Positions 35,779 to 45,364 of a stretch of 64,000 nucleotides of DNA are shown here, piece after piece. Source of the DNA: GAS188 sp963713805. Lineage in GTDB: Bacteria; Pseudomonadota; Alphaproteobacteria; Rhizobiales; Beijerinckiaceae. The notes under the pieces were generated by a model. The model ran no database searches. It saw only the letters and a list, made by a program, of their open reading frames with translations, and was not told where the DNA came from. The position numbers and the translations under genes are program-made. The stretch is from NCBI GenBank assembly GCA_963713805.1, contig CAVQNF010000036.1, positions 62,001 to 126,000 of the forward strand. The letters are read 5' to 3'. The first letter of the stretch is position 1. Every line of letters starts with the position of its first letter.

Positions 35779-36546
35779 CTACTGCGCGTAGGAAGGATCT
35801 TCGCGATCGAGCTTGCGCTTCAGCTCCTCGAAATGCGCAATGGCCATGCCCTTGTAGTCATCCCAGCCTCGCGCCGTTCTCTCCGCGAGCTCGGGCGGCA
35901 TGACGTTGAGCTTTTGGCCGGTGGAATAGGCGAGCACCATGGTCCTGCAAGCGCGCTCGAGGTAGTAGAGCTCTTCGAAGGCTTCCGCCACCGTGTTGCC
36001 GGCGACAAGGACGCCGTGATTGCCCATGATCATCGCGGTCTTGTTCCCCAGCGCCCGCACCAGGCGCTCGCCTTCGGCCTTGTCATCCGCGATGCCGCCG
36101 AACCCGAGATCGATTTGAACGCGGTTGTAGAAGCGCGCCGTATTCTGATCGACGGGCTTCAAATCCGGATCGGCGAGCGCCGCCATTGCGGTCGCGTAAG
36201 GGGGATGCAAATGCAGCAGGCACCGCGCATGCGGAAGCGCGGCGTGCACATTTCCATGAATGCACCACGCCGAGGGGTCCGGCGCATCCGGCCTTTGCAT
36301 CGTCTCGGGGTCGTCGCTGTCCAACAGTAGAAGATCGCTCGCCTTGATCGTCGAGAAATGCCTCCAGCGCGGATTGAGGAGAAATTTCTTGCCGTCAGGC
36401 GAGACGGCGGCACTGAAGTGATTGGACACCAACTCGTGCCAATCGAATTCGACCGCCAGGCGGAAGGCGGCCGCGAGGTCGACGCGCGATTGCCACTCCT
36501 CACGATCCAGCGACGGCTTCGATTTGAGACTGCCGATGTTCGCCAT
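35779..36546 (-). CDS. Class II aldolase/adducin family protein
   Basis: Zinc-dependent aldolase or decarboxylase-like enzyme of 255 residues. SNHFSAAVSPDGKKFLLNPR is the substrate loop, HGNVHAALPHARCLLHLHPP the zinc histidines, and MIMGNHGVLVAGNTVAEAFE the C-terminal zinc/phosphate region. This branch, with NHFS and LHLHPP, is common in proteobacteria and usually uncharacterised. ATG at 36546 with an AGGAGAG site. It stands alone next to the TspO gene. Substrate unknown. Confidence 0.87.
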   Translation of the reverse strand: MANIGSLKSKPSLDREEWQSRVDLAAAFRLAVEFDWHELVSNHFSAAVSPDGKKFLLNPRWRHFSTIKASDLLLLDSDDPETMQRPDAPDPSAWCIHGNVHAALPHARCLLHLHPPYATAMAALADPDLKPVDQNTARFYNRVQIDLGFGGIADDKAEGERLVRALGNKTAMIMGNHGVLVAGNTVAEAFEELYYLERACRTMVLAYSTGQKLNVMPPELAERTARGWDDYKGMAIAHFEELKRKLDREDPSYAQ

Positions 36547-36613
36547 CACCTCTCCTCCAGGTTCGAAGCCTCGCGGGCGGTCATCGAGTGCGCCGCGGTC
36601 GCTGTTTTCGCCG

Positions 36614-36763
36614 ATGCGAGCGGCCGTGGAGAAACTTCGCACGGCAATCTACTGCTGGCAATGCAACCGCCGGTTTGAGGGGTCGGCCCAACCTCGAACG
36701 GGTGGAGCACAAGGCTGGCGGTGCACCAATTGTGAAGCAGGGCGCACCGTCCCTGGAGCGTGA
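36614..36763 (+). CDS. Possible small zinc-ribbon protein (49 aa)
   Basis: A short open frame coding AIYCWQCNRRFEG and then GWRCTNCEAGRT, two CxxC knuckles spaced 26 residues apart as in zinc ribbons. It lies on the plus strand just outside the aldolase start. The clean knuckle pattern is the only evidence; no ribosome site is obvious. Confidence 0.45.
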   Translation: MRAAVEKLRTAIYCWQCNRRFEGSAQPRTGGAQGWRCTNCEAGRTVPGA

Positions 36764-36898
36764 CTGATAGGGGTGAGGTACATTACATTGTGGACGGCAG
36801 TACGTTCGCGTAACCCCGCTGCCTGCGCCTCGGCGTTCGGCTTCCCCAAGAGCGCCCACACCGCCGAGGCGCACTCCTTGCGGGCCCGATGGGGCCCT

Positions 36899-37798
36899 TC
36901 ACCCCGCGTGCCAACGTCGTACGGTCGGATGGCGAAGGTCCCCGGCGGGCGTGAAACCGCAGAACTCTACATCGGCGATGATGGGGCGACCGAGATCGAG
37001 TTCCGCGCAAAGCTTGCGAGCCCCGTTTCCACGGAAGTCAGGGGTGATCCAGCCGCAGGGACTGAGGTTCCCCGGATCGGTGAGCCGTGCCAGCCGAAGC
37101 GATCGGGCCGACCCAAATCTCACATCGACGTCGATAACGGCGAAAAGCTCAACCGATCTACACTTTGCCCGTCGCCAAAAATCCACACGGCCCGACGGGT
37201 AGGTCGAGCCGCACCGCTTCGAGACGACGCCCTGAAGCCCGCGCTCGCGCGCTGTCTCCCAAAGCTTTTGACCGTCCCCGCCGGCCAAATCGGACAGTCC
37301 AAGACAGGGCGAATCTCCCCGCAGCGCCTCGGCAAGCATCGCTCGGCGGTCCTCGAGCGAATCCGGCCGCAAGTCCTCGCCGTCGAGCTGCAGGATATCG
37401 AAAGCCCTGAAGAGGGCGTCCGCCGATCCTTGCGCCTTGAGCCGAGAACCGATTGCGAGGGAATCCGCCGTGCTCTGCCTTGCCTCGACCAGCTCCCCGT
37501 CGATCACGGCCGAGCCGACGCGCAGTTTCGCCAGAGCCGCGCAAATCGTCGGCGCGCGGCTCGACCGGTCGCGGCCGCGGGAGGTGAACAGGCGCGCCTG
37601 GCCGCGGTCGATCACCGCGACGGTGCGGTCGCCGCCATGCACGGTCTCATGCCACCACTCAGGCCCTCGCGGCGGCCGAGCGATGGACTTGGGAAGCGCG
37701 GGAGGAAGAAAGACGGGTGGAACACGAGCAAGGCAGATTTGGCGCAAGCCCAAGCTTCGCGCCAGATTCGCACCGGCAGCGGGCTCTTCAAAATACAT
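36899..37798 (-). CDS. ATP-dependent DNA ligase-like protein lacking the catalytic lysine
   Basis: Resembles the nucleotidyltransferase plus OB-fold part of LigD-type ligases. Aligned blocks: PPVFLPPALPKSI, RTVAVIDRGQARLFTSRGRD, AVIDGELV, FDILQLDGEDLR, GLQGVVSKRCGSTYPSGR, and the OB-fold end PIIADVEFCGFTPAGDLRHPTV. At the adenylation site, where family members read HEIKHDGYR, this protein reads HETVHGGDR, so Lys becomes Val and Asp-Gly-Tyr becomes Gly-Gly-Asp. Without the Lys it cannot form the AMP intermediate. It lacks the polymerase and phosphoesterase domains and no Ku gene is nearby. The start is uncertain; an ATG at 37870 or 37798 precedes the domain. It is probably a pseudoenzyme or decaying paralogue. 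Confidence 0.7.
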   Translation of the reverse strand: MYFEEPAAGANLARSLGLRQICLARVPPVFLPPALPKSIARPPRGPEWWHETVHGGDRTVAVIDRGQARLFTSRGRDRSSRAPTICAALAKLRVGSAVIDGELVEARQSTADSLAIGSRLKAQGSADALFRAFDILQLDGEDLRPDSLEDRRAMLAEALRGDSPCLGLSDLAGGDGQKLWETARERGLQGVVSKRCGSTYPSGRVDFWRRAKCRSVELFAVIDVDVRFGSARSLRLARLTDPGNLSPCGWITPDFRGNGARKLCAELDLGRPIIADVEFCGFTPAGDLRHPTVRRWHAG

Positions 37799-38102
37799 CG
37801 ATGCCGCGCCGAATGGCGCGCGCCCGTCGGGCGTTGTGCCCATGTGAAGCTTCCCCGAGGGGAGCAGCATTTCACATACTTAAATCAGGCGATATGCCTC
37901 GATGAGGGTACCTCCAAATCTCATCTTCGAGGCTCAAAGCCGCAATTCAGGCGCCGATCAGGCGCCGCTTCGAAGAAGAGCCGAAGCGCTCAAGGACGCT
38001 GATCATGTCTTCCACGCTTGGAGGAGGGGTCCGTCGATCCCGTAGACCGGATCGTTGCGCGGTCGCCGCACGGCCGCAATCGTCTCGACTCCGCGGCGAG
38101 CC

Positions 38103-38387
38103 TCAGCGCCTTCTCGCGCATCTCTCCCAATGATAGGGCTTGTCGGCGCAGTAGCCGAGCTTTCCAAGGAGATCGCCGACCTTGGAGCTTGCGTTGCAGG
38201 CCTCGTCGGAGTGCGGATCGTCGGCGCGCAATCCTTGGCACATCTCCGTGAGATCGAGTTGGACGCCGATCAAATCCTGAACCAGAATCGATTGCGCGCG
38301 CGCCGGCGGGGGTGCGGCGCCAATGGACGCGGCGCCTAGGAACGCGGCGCCGAGCGCAAAGCCAGCGATCATCGAGAAGCGTGCCAT
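38103..38387 (-). CDS. Small secreted protein, 94 aa
   Basis: A signal peptide (MIAGFALGAAFLGAASIGAA, cut near ARAQ) is followed by a mature part of about 60 residues with three Cys residues: MCQGLRADDPHSDEACNAS, then DLLGKLGYCADKPYHWERC. The regular Cys spacing suggests disulfides in the periplasm. Family not recognised with certainty. The start at 38387 follows GGAGG, 7 bases away, so it is well supported. Neighbours on the other strand are also small exported proteins. Confidence 0.72.
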   Translation of the reverse strand: MARFSMIAGFALGAAFLGAASIGAAPPPARAQSILVQDLIGVQLDLTEMCQGLRADDPHSDEACNASSKVGDLLGKLGYCADKPYHWERCARRR

Positions 38388-38654
38388 CCTTTGCCTCCGT
38401 CTGACAGGGACAATGAAATCAATTTGGAGCTGAGCACGAAGGGAGCACGCCGCACGAAGACCCAGCAAGTCTCTCCAGAGATTTCCAGGAGCCTTCACCT
38501 TGTCGACCAGCACTCATCGGCATGAACTACCGCGTCAAATTCTCAAGCAAACCTTCGAGCCTGGACCATGGTGAAGGAAGCACCACGTGATCTCGAATGT
38601 AAACAGGTATAGAGATGGAATGTCGATGGACGTCGACCGGCGAGGAGCGACCGC

Positions 38655-39026
38655 GTGAGACGCCTCTGCTTGCCCCGCTTCCTGATCGTGGCGATGGTGC
38701 TCGTCTCAAGCAACGCGCAAGCCTTCGCCGTGAGCTTTCGCTGGTGCGGCGCTTCGCCGGAGTTCCAGCTCCGCGACGTGCCGAAGGGCACCACGAGCCT
38801 CGATTTGCGGATGCAGGATTTGATGGTGCCGAGCTATCCGCATGGCGGGGGCAGCGTCTCCTATCGCGGCGAGGCGAGCATCCCTTGCGGCAGCTTGAGC
38901 GGCTCTTATCGCGGCCCTTCCCCTCCGCCTGGGCAATTCCACACCTATCGCTGGACCGTGAAGGCGCTCGATGCCTCAGGCAAGCCGCTTGCGACGGCGA
39001 CGAGCGAGCGGAAATTTCCGGAGTGA
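38655..39026 (+). CDS. Secreted PEBP-like (YbhB/YbcL type) protein
   Basis: Signal peptide RLCLPRFLIVAMVLVSSNAQA, then a domain of about 100 residues with SFRWCGASPEFQLRDVP, LDLRMQDLMVPSYPHGGG and QFHTYRWTVKALDASG, the pattern of bacterial phosphatidylethanolamine-binding-like proteins. It is shorter than full PEBP (150-180), so it may be a reduced version. GTG start at 38655 with GAGGAG 8 bases upstream. The stop overlaps a GTG that probably starts the next gene. Ligand unknown. Confidence 0.68.
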   Translation: MRRLCLPRFLIVAMVLVSSNAQAFAVSFRWCGASPEFQLRDVPKGTTSLDLRMQDLMVPSYPHGGGSVSYRGEASIPCGSLSGSYRGPSPPPGQFHTYRWTVKALDASGKPLATATSERKFPE

Positions 39027-39579
39027 CCCGCCGCGAGCAAGCGGGCTCGGGCGAAGGCTCTCGCGCGGAGCTTTCGCCTTTCGGCGACGGCCCTCGGCTT
39101 CTCTCGGCGTTCTCGCTCGTGCTCCGTGCCTTTCGCCAGCGGCCGCGGATGACGATCTCGCCGCCACCTGCGCCCGGGTGGGCGATGACGACACGCTGCG
39201 TGACTATCAACCTTCGCTGAAGGCGGGCGCCGCGAAAATCTTCAAGACGATGTTTCCCGGCGCCAACTCGCCTCCCGACGAGGCCATGCTCCGGGCGCAG
39301 GCGAAGTTCCGCTGCATGGACGGCAAGGTCTATGCCTGTTTCATCGGCGCCAATTTGCCCTGCGGCAAGCTGAACACCTCGCGCCACAACGCGGGCGCGG
39401 AAACTTATTGCCGGACCGATCCCGAGGCCGATTTCATCCCGATGGCGGCGACCGGCCATGACTCGGTCTATTCCTATCGTTGCCGGGGCGGAAAGCCCGA
39501 GGTGGCGCACACCTCGTACGAGCTCGACCGGCGCGGCTTCGCCAAGAGTCTGTGGTTGCCGCTGCCGCCGGCGCCTTGA
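39023..39579 (+). CDS. Secreted protein of unknown function
   Basis: The mature part reads ADDDLAATCARVGDDDTLRD, then SLKAGAAKIFKTMFPGAN, a FRCMDGKVYACFIGANLPCG block with Cys pairs, and EADFIPMAATGHDSVYSYRC. The six or so cysteines and the exported hydrophobic N-terminus suggest a disulfide-bonded periplasmic protein. No known family is recognised. The start is uncertain: the GTG at 39023 overlaps the stop of the preceding gene and gives a plausible leader, but needs one base shift near 39125; an in-frame ATG at 38971 lies inside the preceding gene. Confidence 0.55.
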
Positions 39580-39630
39580 AGGCCATCCTTCGCCACATGA
39601 TTCTGTCGCAAGCACGGCTTTTTTTGCGGA

Positions 39631-40238
39631 TCATGTCTTGGCGAGCCAGACCGTGCGTCCTCCCGCGCTTGGATCTTCGACGATATGCTCCACCACACGA
39701 AACCCGTGGCGTTCGAGCAAGGCCTCATATTCCGACGCGTCCAGGCTCGCGTGATAGAGCGGTTCTCCTCGATACTCTCCGATCGCTTCGCCGAGGCGCG
39801 GGCCCGTATTGAACATCAAGACGCAGGGCGTCGCCGCATGCCTCGCGAACACATCGAACATGCGGCGTTGTTCGTCGTGCGCAAGAAAGAAGTAGCTGTC
39901 CCAGGCGAGAATACCGTCGAAGCGCCTGTCGAGTGCCACGGAGCGCATATCCGCGACCTGCCATTCTTGCTCCGGCATCCGGCTGCGGCAGAGCGAGATG
40001 AGCGTCGGTGACGCATCGATACCGGTGACGCGAAGCCCGTTACGCACGAGATTTCGCCCCACCGGGTTTCCCGACCCACAACCGAGATCGAGCACGCTCG
40101 CGCGCTCGGGAGGCACGCGATGAAGCGCTCGTGCCAACGCCTGTCGTTCCACCCCACACCGTTGCGGTCGGCATCCCATTCGCGGGCGTAACGCTCGTAA
40201 ATGCCAGTGATCCGTTCGGCGGCGGGGTGATCCGTCAT
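39631..40238 (-). CDS. Class I SAM-dependent methyltransferase
   Basis: A small cytosolic methyltransferase of about 205 residues. ITGIYERYAREWDADRN is the N-terminal helix, VLDLGCGSGNPVGRNLV the SAM motif I, VTGIDASPTLISLCR motif II, and FDGILAWDSYFFLAHDEQ motif IV. The end GFRVVEHIVEDPSAGGRTVW is intact. A frame break near 40130 splits the N-terminal 35 residues from the rest. ATG at 40238. It sits just beyond the livF stop, with a 57-base gap, on the same strand, and could be read through from that operon. Substrate unknown. Confidence 0.82.
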
Positions 40239-40294
40239 CGCCCATAGATGGGCGAGGAACTGCTCCTGGCAAACCATTCCCGGCGCGTCGGTCG

Positions 40295-41002
40295 CTAAAT
40301 CCCGAGATAGGCCGTCTGCACCTGCTTGTTGTTGGCGAGCTCGGCACTCTTGCCGTGCATGATCACCTTGCCGCTTTCGAGCACATAGGCACGCTCGACG
40401 AGTGTCAGCGCGCGGCTGACGTTCTGTTCCACGAGCAGGATTGCGGTGCCGATGGCGTGGATTTCCCGGATCTTCTCGAAGGTGACGTCGGTCATCACCG
40501 GCGCGAGGCCTAGCGAGGGCTCGTCGAGCATGAGCAGGCGCGGCTTCAGCATGAGGCCGCGGCCGACCGCAAGCATCTGTTGCTCGCCGCCGCTCATCGT
40601 GCCGGCAAGCTGGCGCCTGCGCTCGGCGAGCCTCGGGAAGATATTGTAGACGAGCGCGAGCGAGCGGCCGCGCTCGGCTTTGGCGCGCGGCGCATAGGAG
40701 CCGATCTCGAGGTTTTCCTGGACGGTCATTTCCGGGAAGACCTGACGGCCCTCCGGCACATGGGCGATGCCGAGCTCGGTGATCTTGTACGGCGGCAAGG
40801 CCGGTGAGCTCGGTGTCGAGGAAGGTGATCGTGCCCGACGTCAGGCGCACAAGCCCGGAGATCGCCCGCAGCGTCGTGCTCTTGCCGGCGCCATTGGCGC
40901 CCAGAAGTCCCGACGGCCTCGCCCTCCCCGACCGTGATGCTGACGTCACCGATCGCGGGCACCGATCCGTAGCTCGCGCTCACCGCCGCAGATCGAGCAC
41001 AT
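40295..41002 (-). CDS. livF: Branched-chain amino-acid/amide ABC transporter ATPase LivF
   Basis: Cytosolic ATPase of a type I HAAT importer. Walker A is GANGAGKSTTLRAISGLV, then ELGIAHVPEGRQVFPEMTV (LivF signature), the ABC signature TMSGGEQQMLAVGRGL, Walker B LLMLDEPSLGLAP and the H-loop ILLVEQNVSRAL. The C-terminal part from about 40815 is in one frame; the first 60 residues are spread over two other frames with breaks near 40815, 40910 and 40985. The start near 41002 follows GGAGG. Length is about 235 residues, as usual. It is the last transporter gene of the operon. Confidence 0.88.
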
Positions 41003-41749
41003 CCGGCCTCCTTCAGCGGGCGCATGCACATAGCTCGAGCCGAGATAGGCGCGGATGACCTCCGGGTTCTGCGACGATTTCTCGAGGTGCGCCTTCGGCG
41101 ATCTTCTGCCCGTGATCGAGCACGACGATATGGCGCGCGACAGCCATGATGGCGCGCATCACATGCTCGACGATCACGATGGTGAGGCCGCGCTTGCGAA
41201 AGCTTGCCGACGAGGGCCACCGCCTGGTCGATCTCGGAAGGGTTGAGCCCCGCCATCACTTCGTCGAGGAGCAGAAGCCTCGGCCTCGGTCGCGAGCGCG
41301 CGCGCCATTTCGAGCCGTCGTTGGTCGATGGTCGTGAGGTCGCGCGCCGCCGTGCGCTCTTTCGCCGACAGGCCGACGAAATCGATCGCCTCGCGTGCCT
41401 TCTCGCGGGCGATTTCGACCTTCTTGTCGCGCAGGAACGCGCCGGTCATGACATTGTCGAGGACCGTCATGGCGCCAAAGGGCTTGGCCACCTGGAACGT
41501 CCGCGCCAGGCCGTGCGCGCAAATGTCATGCGGACGCAGACCGACGATCTCGCGGCCGAAGGCGGTCACGGAGCCGGCGTCGGGGCGGAAGAAGCCGGTG
41601 ATCAGGTTGAAGCTCGTCGTCTTGCCCGCACCGTTCGGGCCGATGAGGGCGAGCGTCTCGTTTTCCTTGACCGAGAAGCTCACGTCCTGCACGGCGCGCA
41701 AGCCCCCGAAGCGCTTGCTGAGATTGCGGATGACGAGCGCTTCAGCCAT
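41000..41749 (-). CDS. livG: Branched-chain amino-acid/amide ABC transporter ATPase LivG
   Basis: Second ATPase of the importer. ALVIRNLSKRFGGLRAVQDV, Walker A LIGPNGAGKTTSFNLITGFF, GLARTFQVAKPFGAMTVLDN (Q-loop) and TTIDQRRLEMARALATE are in one frame. Walker B (LLLDEVMAGLNPSEID) and the H-loop (IVEHVMRAIMAVA) follow in others, with breaks near 41275, 41190 and 41090. The distal part is still intact in sequence, so errors are more likely than decay. ATG at 41749 lies inside the end of livM (8-base overlap). The end near 41000 is approximate because of the indels. Confidence 0.87.
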
Positions 41750-42818
41750 CGCTCGCGTCCATCCTCGCCCTGCAAGGGGGAGGAATGAGGTGGGGGTCAC
41801 AAGACACACGCTTCTCCATCAGCCTGGCACCGCGCGTGCCGGCTCGCGCAGGGAAACGGCGTCCCCAGATCTCGCCGAGGAAGCCCATGATCCCGGTCGG
41901 CCGCCAAAGGATCACCGCCATCAGGATGAGGCTGTAGACTGTCAATTGTATGCCCCCGATCGAGCTGCCGAGCCAGCTTTGCAGCAAGGCCGAGGTCGTC
42001 TCGAGAAGCACCGTTCCGATCACCGGCCCCCAAAGCGTTCCGATCCCACCGACGATCGACACGAGAGCGGCCTCGATCGAGACGCTGAAATTGAACGCGG
42101 TCGCCGGGTCGATGAAGTAGATGTATTGGATGTAGAAGGTGCCGGCCAAGGCCGTGAGGAAGGCGCTGATCATGTAGATGTCGCGCTTCATGCGCGGCGC
42201 GTTGACGCCGATCGCCTCGGCCGCGTCCTCGTTCTCGCCGATGGCGACGAGGTAATATCCGATCCAGGATCGCTCGATGAGAAAGGTGATCGCGAGCCCG
42301 ATCGAAAGCAAGCCGAGCGCGATATAGTAATACGCGGATTTCGCGTCGAACTGCATCATCAACGGCGCGTTGCCGAGGTTCGGGATGGTCGTGCCTTCGG
42401 CACCCCAGGCGAAATCGCGGAACTTCAGAAAGACCAGCATCAGCACTTGCGCCGTGGCGATGGTGGCGATGGTGAAATACGGGCCGCGCAAGCGAAAGCA
42501 CAGCCAGCCGATCGGCAGGCTCGCGAGCGCTGCGACGACACCGCCGGCGAGCATGCCTATCCAGGGCGAGATGCCGAAATCGATCTGAAGAAGCGTCGAG
42601 GTATAGGCGCCAAGCCCGAAATAGGCGACATGCCCCAAGGAGAGCTGCTTGGCGTAGCCGCCCATGAGGTTCCAGGCGGTGCCGATGAAGGCGAACAACA
42701 GGATGCGGATGAAGATATCGATGGTGAAGGCGCTCTTCACCAGCATGGGCAGAGCCAGGAGGACGAGCGCAAGCATGCAGAGCGACAGCGCGACCCCAAG
42801 ACGCGATTTCAGTTTCAT
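41742..42818 (-). CDS. livM: Branched-chain amino-acid/amide ABC transporter permease LivM
   Basis: Inner-membrane permease, 358 residues in one frame. Helices are clear from the start (LGVALSLCMLALVLLALPML), and the family motifs are WNLMGGYAKQLSLGHVAYFG, then RLRGPYFTIATIATAQVL, GYYLVAIGENEDAAEAIGVN (the EAA-like cytosolic loop) and PVIGTVLLETTSALLQ. ATG at 42818 overlaps the livH stop (ATGA). The C-terminal tail of about 25 residues past GRRF is longer than usual and overlaps livG. Confidence 0.92.
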   Translation of the reverse strand: MKLKSRLGVALSLCMLALVLLALPMLVKSAFTIDIFIRILLFAFIGTAWNLMGGYAKQLSLGHVAYFGLGAYTSTLLQIDFGISPWIGMLAGGVVAALASLPIGWLCFRLRGPYFTIATIATAQVLMLVFLKFRDFAWGAEGTTIPNLGNAPLMMQFDAKSAYYYIALGLLSIGLAITFLIERSWIGYYLVAIGENEDAAEAIGVNAPRMKRDIYMISAFLTALAGTFYIQYIYFIDPATAFNFSVSIEAALVSIVGGIGTLWGPVIGTVLLETTSALLQSWLGSSIGGIQLTVYSLILMAVILWRPTGIMGFLGEIWGRRFPARAGTRGARLMEKRVSCDPHLIPPPCRARMDASDG

Positions 42819-43685
42819 CGCGCCCGCCCTCCGGCAAGTCCGCTCGGCCGCACCGCGAGCGTGAGGAGGAGCATCAGGAAGACGACGATCAGCCCCGAAT
42901 CCGCGCCGACGAACTGGATCCCGAGCAATTCCGCGACGCCCATCATCAAGCTCGCGACGAGCGCCCCGATGATGTTGCCGAGCGTCCCCAGCACCACGGC
43001 GACGAAGGCCATGAGCACGAACACCTGCCCGACCAACGGGTAGGCCGGATAGAAGGGCATCAGCAGCGAGCCCGCGGCGCCCGCGAGCGCCAGCGCCACG
43101 CCGAGCGCGACGCAAAACACGCGGTTGGGGTTGACGCCCATCAGCATCGCGACATCGCGGTTTTGCGCGGCGGCCCGCATGGCCTTGCCGAGATCGGTCG
43201 TGTGGAGGAACACCCAGAGCGCCGCGCTCAGCACCATCGCGAGGGCGAAGGCGAAGAGCTTCGCGAGGGGAAGATAGAGCCCGGCGACATGCAGCGCCTC
43301 GTCGGAATACCAGGTGTGCACGGTGCGATAATTCGCCGTGAGCAGCATGAGCGACAGGTTGATGATGAGCAGCGACAGCGCGAAGGTCAGGAAGATCTGG
43401 GGCATGTCGTTTTGCCCGAGCACCCTCCTGATGAGGAAATGCTGGATCAGCACGCCCACGACGAAAAGCACCGGCATCGAGACGACGAGCGAGAGGATCG
43501 GGATCGATGCCGAATTGCGTCGCGAGGAAGAAGCTGATGTACATCCCGATCATCACGAATTCGCCCTGGGCGAAATTGACGATCTTCACGACGCCGAAGA
43601 TCAGCGTGACGCCGATGCTGACGAGCGCGTAGATGCCGCCGATCAGCAGGCCGTTGATCACGGCCTGGGCGAGTGTCTCGACCAT
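42815..43685 (-). CDS. livH: Branched-chain amino-acid/amide ABC transporter permease LivH
   Basis: Partner permease of LivM. The N-terminus reads AVINGLLIGGIYALVSIGVT, then VKIVNFAQGEFVMIGMY; after a break near 43510 the rest continues as DMPQIFLTFALSLLIINLSL, then RAAAQNRDVAMLMGVNPNRV (the EAA-like loop) and a clear helix run to AVRPSGLAGGR. About 290 residues in total, normal for LivH. ATG at 43685, only 16 bases after the binding-protein stop at 43701. It is encoded by one gene with a single indel. Confidence 0.9.
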
Positions 43686-43700
43686 CGCCTCGGCGGCTTC

Positions 43701-44925
43701 TCAGGTCTTCATCAGCGGCGCGCGCGCGTCCGCCTTCGGGAAGACGCTCGCGAGATCGCCGTTCTGCCATTGCACCCCGACCGGATGGGCATGGATATTC
43801 TTGCCGTCGGGGCCGAACTTCACCTTTCCGCCCGGGCACATCGCCGCGTAACCGCTCGAGATGATCGAGCGCGGCGATCGCGTCGCGCACCTTCTGCGGA
43901 TCGGTCGACGCCGCGCGCTCGAGCGCCTCGGCGATCATGAAGGTCTGCGCGACGAGCCCGCCGGCATATTCGAAGAGGAACTCGCCGGTCCGCTTCTTGT
44001 ATTCGGCGTTCACCTTCTGGGCGTTGTCGTCCATGTCGTGGTTCCAATGCGCCACGCCTTGCAGGCCTTCGGCGAGCTTGCCGACGTTCTTGTAGAAGTC
44101 GGGAATGACGAAGCCGCCGGATCCGCCGTTGATGGCGATGTCGAGCCCGACCTGCTTCACCGTGCGCACGATCAAGATGAGATCGTTGAGATAGGACACC
44201 GAGAACAGTGCATTCGCACCCGAAGCCTTGACCTTGTTGATCAGCGGGCTCGCGTCCGTGAAGCCGGCCGAATACGGCTCGAACAGCACGATCTCGACAC
44301 CCTCGTTCGGCGCGAGCTCGCGCAAGCCATTCGACGTCGAGGTCCCGAACGCCGTGTTCTCGAAGATCACCGCGACCTTGGGCTTGTCGCCCACGAGCTT
44401 CGACATCTGCAGTTGCGCCTCGGCAAATTGCGAAGCGCGCGCGAAAGGCGTGAAGGTGTAATGCCGGCCCTTGTTGAGCTGGTCCGAGCTCGAGCCGGTC
44501 AACAGCGGCACCTTGGCGCGCTCCGCGACTTCGCTCGCGATCAACGTCAAGGCGCTGGCGAAGCAGCCGTGAACGGCGGAGAGCTTGTTGTCCGAAATCA
44601 GGCGATCGGTCTCGGTGCGCGTCACGGTCGTGTCGCTTTGCACGTCGGAAACGATCAGGTTGAGCTTGGCGCCGCCGAGCGATTTGATGCCACCGGCGTC
44701 ATTGACCATCTCGACCGCGAGCTTCGCCGCGTTGACGCAACCGACGCCGATCTGGGCAAGGCTTCCGGTTACCGGGTAAAGCCCGCCGATGTTCACGGGC
44801 TCGGCCGCGTAGCCGCGCATGGGGTAACCGCCGAACGCACCGGCGGCAAGCGCCCCGCCCGCCGTTTTGACGAGGAATTCCCTGCGGGTATTGCGCTTCG
44901 ATTTCGGATCGCGGCTGTTTCTCAT
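43701..44925 (-). CDS. Branched-chain amino-acid/amide-type substrate-binding protein
   Basis: Periplasmic receptor of the liv importer (Peripla_BP_6), about 400 residues. Tat signal TRREFLVKTAGGALAAGAFG with cleavage near YAAE, then NIGGLYPVTGSLAQIGVGC, LIVSDVQSDTTVTRTETDR and VHGCFASALTLIASEVAER. Next come KVPLLTGSSSDQLNK, TFTPFARASQFAEAQLQM and AHWNHDMDDNAQK. The last 50 residues are in another frame (GPDGKNIHAHPVGVQWQNG), with the true stop at 43701; the break is near 43850. ATG at 44925 with a strong AGGAGG site. The ligand could be an amino acid, amide or aromatic acid; the family does not tell. Confidence 0.9.
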
Positions 44926-45364
44926 CCTTTTACCTCCTGGAGCCGGTGACTGTCGCTTCGGCGCGCCCCTGGCCAGTTTTGTATGCTTCGCGCGAACGAA
45001 CTTAGCGCCTGATTTCGTCCGCCGCCAGCAGCAAATCATCGCACAACTCGGTCGACCTCGGGTCGTGTCGCGTTGCGATGATCGATGGGATTCAGCATAA
45101 ATCGTCCGCCTCCCTGTTTTGACCGCCGGAAACGCCAACTCTTAGAGCTCATGCCTGATTTTGCGTTCGTCTACTGTGATGCTAAAAAGCATCGGGAAAA
45201 TCGAAGCTGACGACCGATGAAGGAAGCGAACCTCGCCTTCCCGACGGACGCGGAGAACCGGGTGGAAGGCATCGCGCGATATCCGACGGCTCCCAGGCCA
45301 ACAAGCGCCGCATGGCTGCTTCGACGTGCCTGTCGTGCAGCTTAGTGCCGCTGAGGCCATTTGA
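44926..45364. other. Divergent intergenic region
   Basis: About 440 bases between the minus-strand liv operon and the plus-strand TPR glycosyltransferase. Promoters for both must lie here. No gene recognised; short open frames on each strand have no family match. Confidence 0.45.

Noticed and set aside
36773..38002. A 409-codon plus-strand open frame
   Set aside because: Antisense to the ligase-like gene, which has recognisable ligase blocks; the plus-strand translation shows none.
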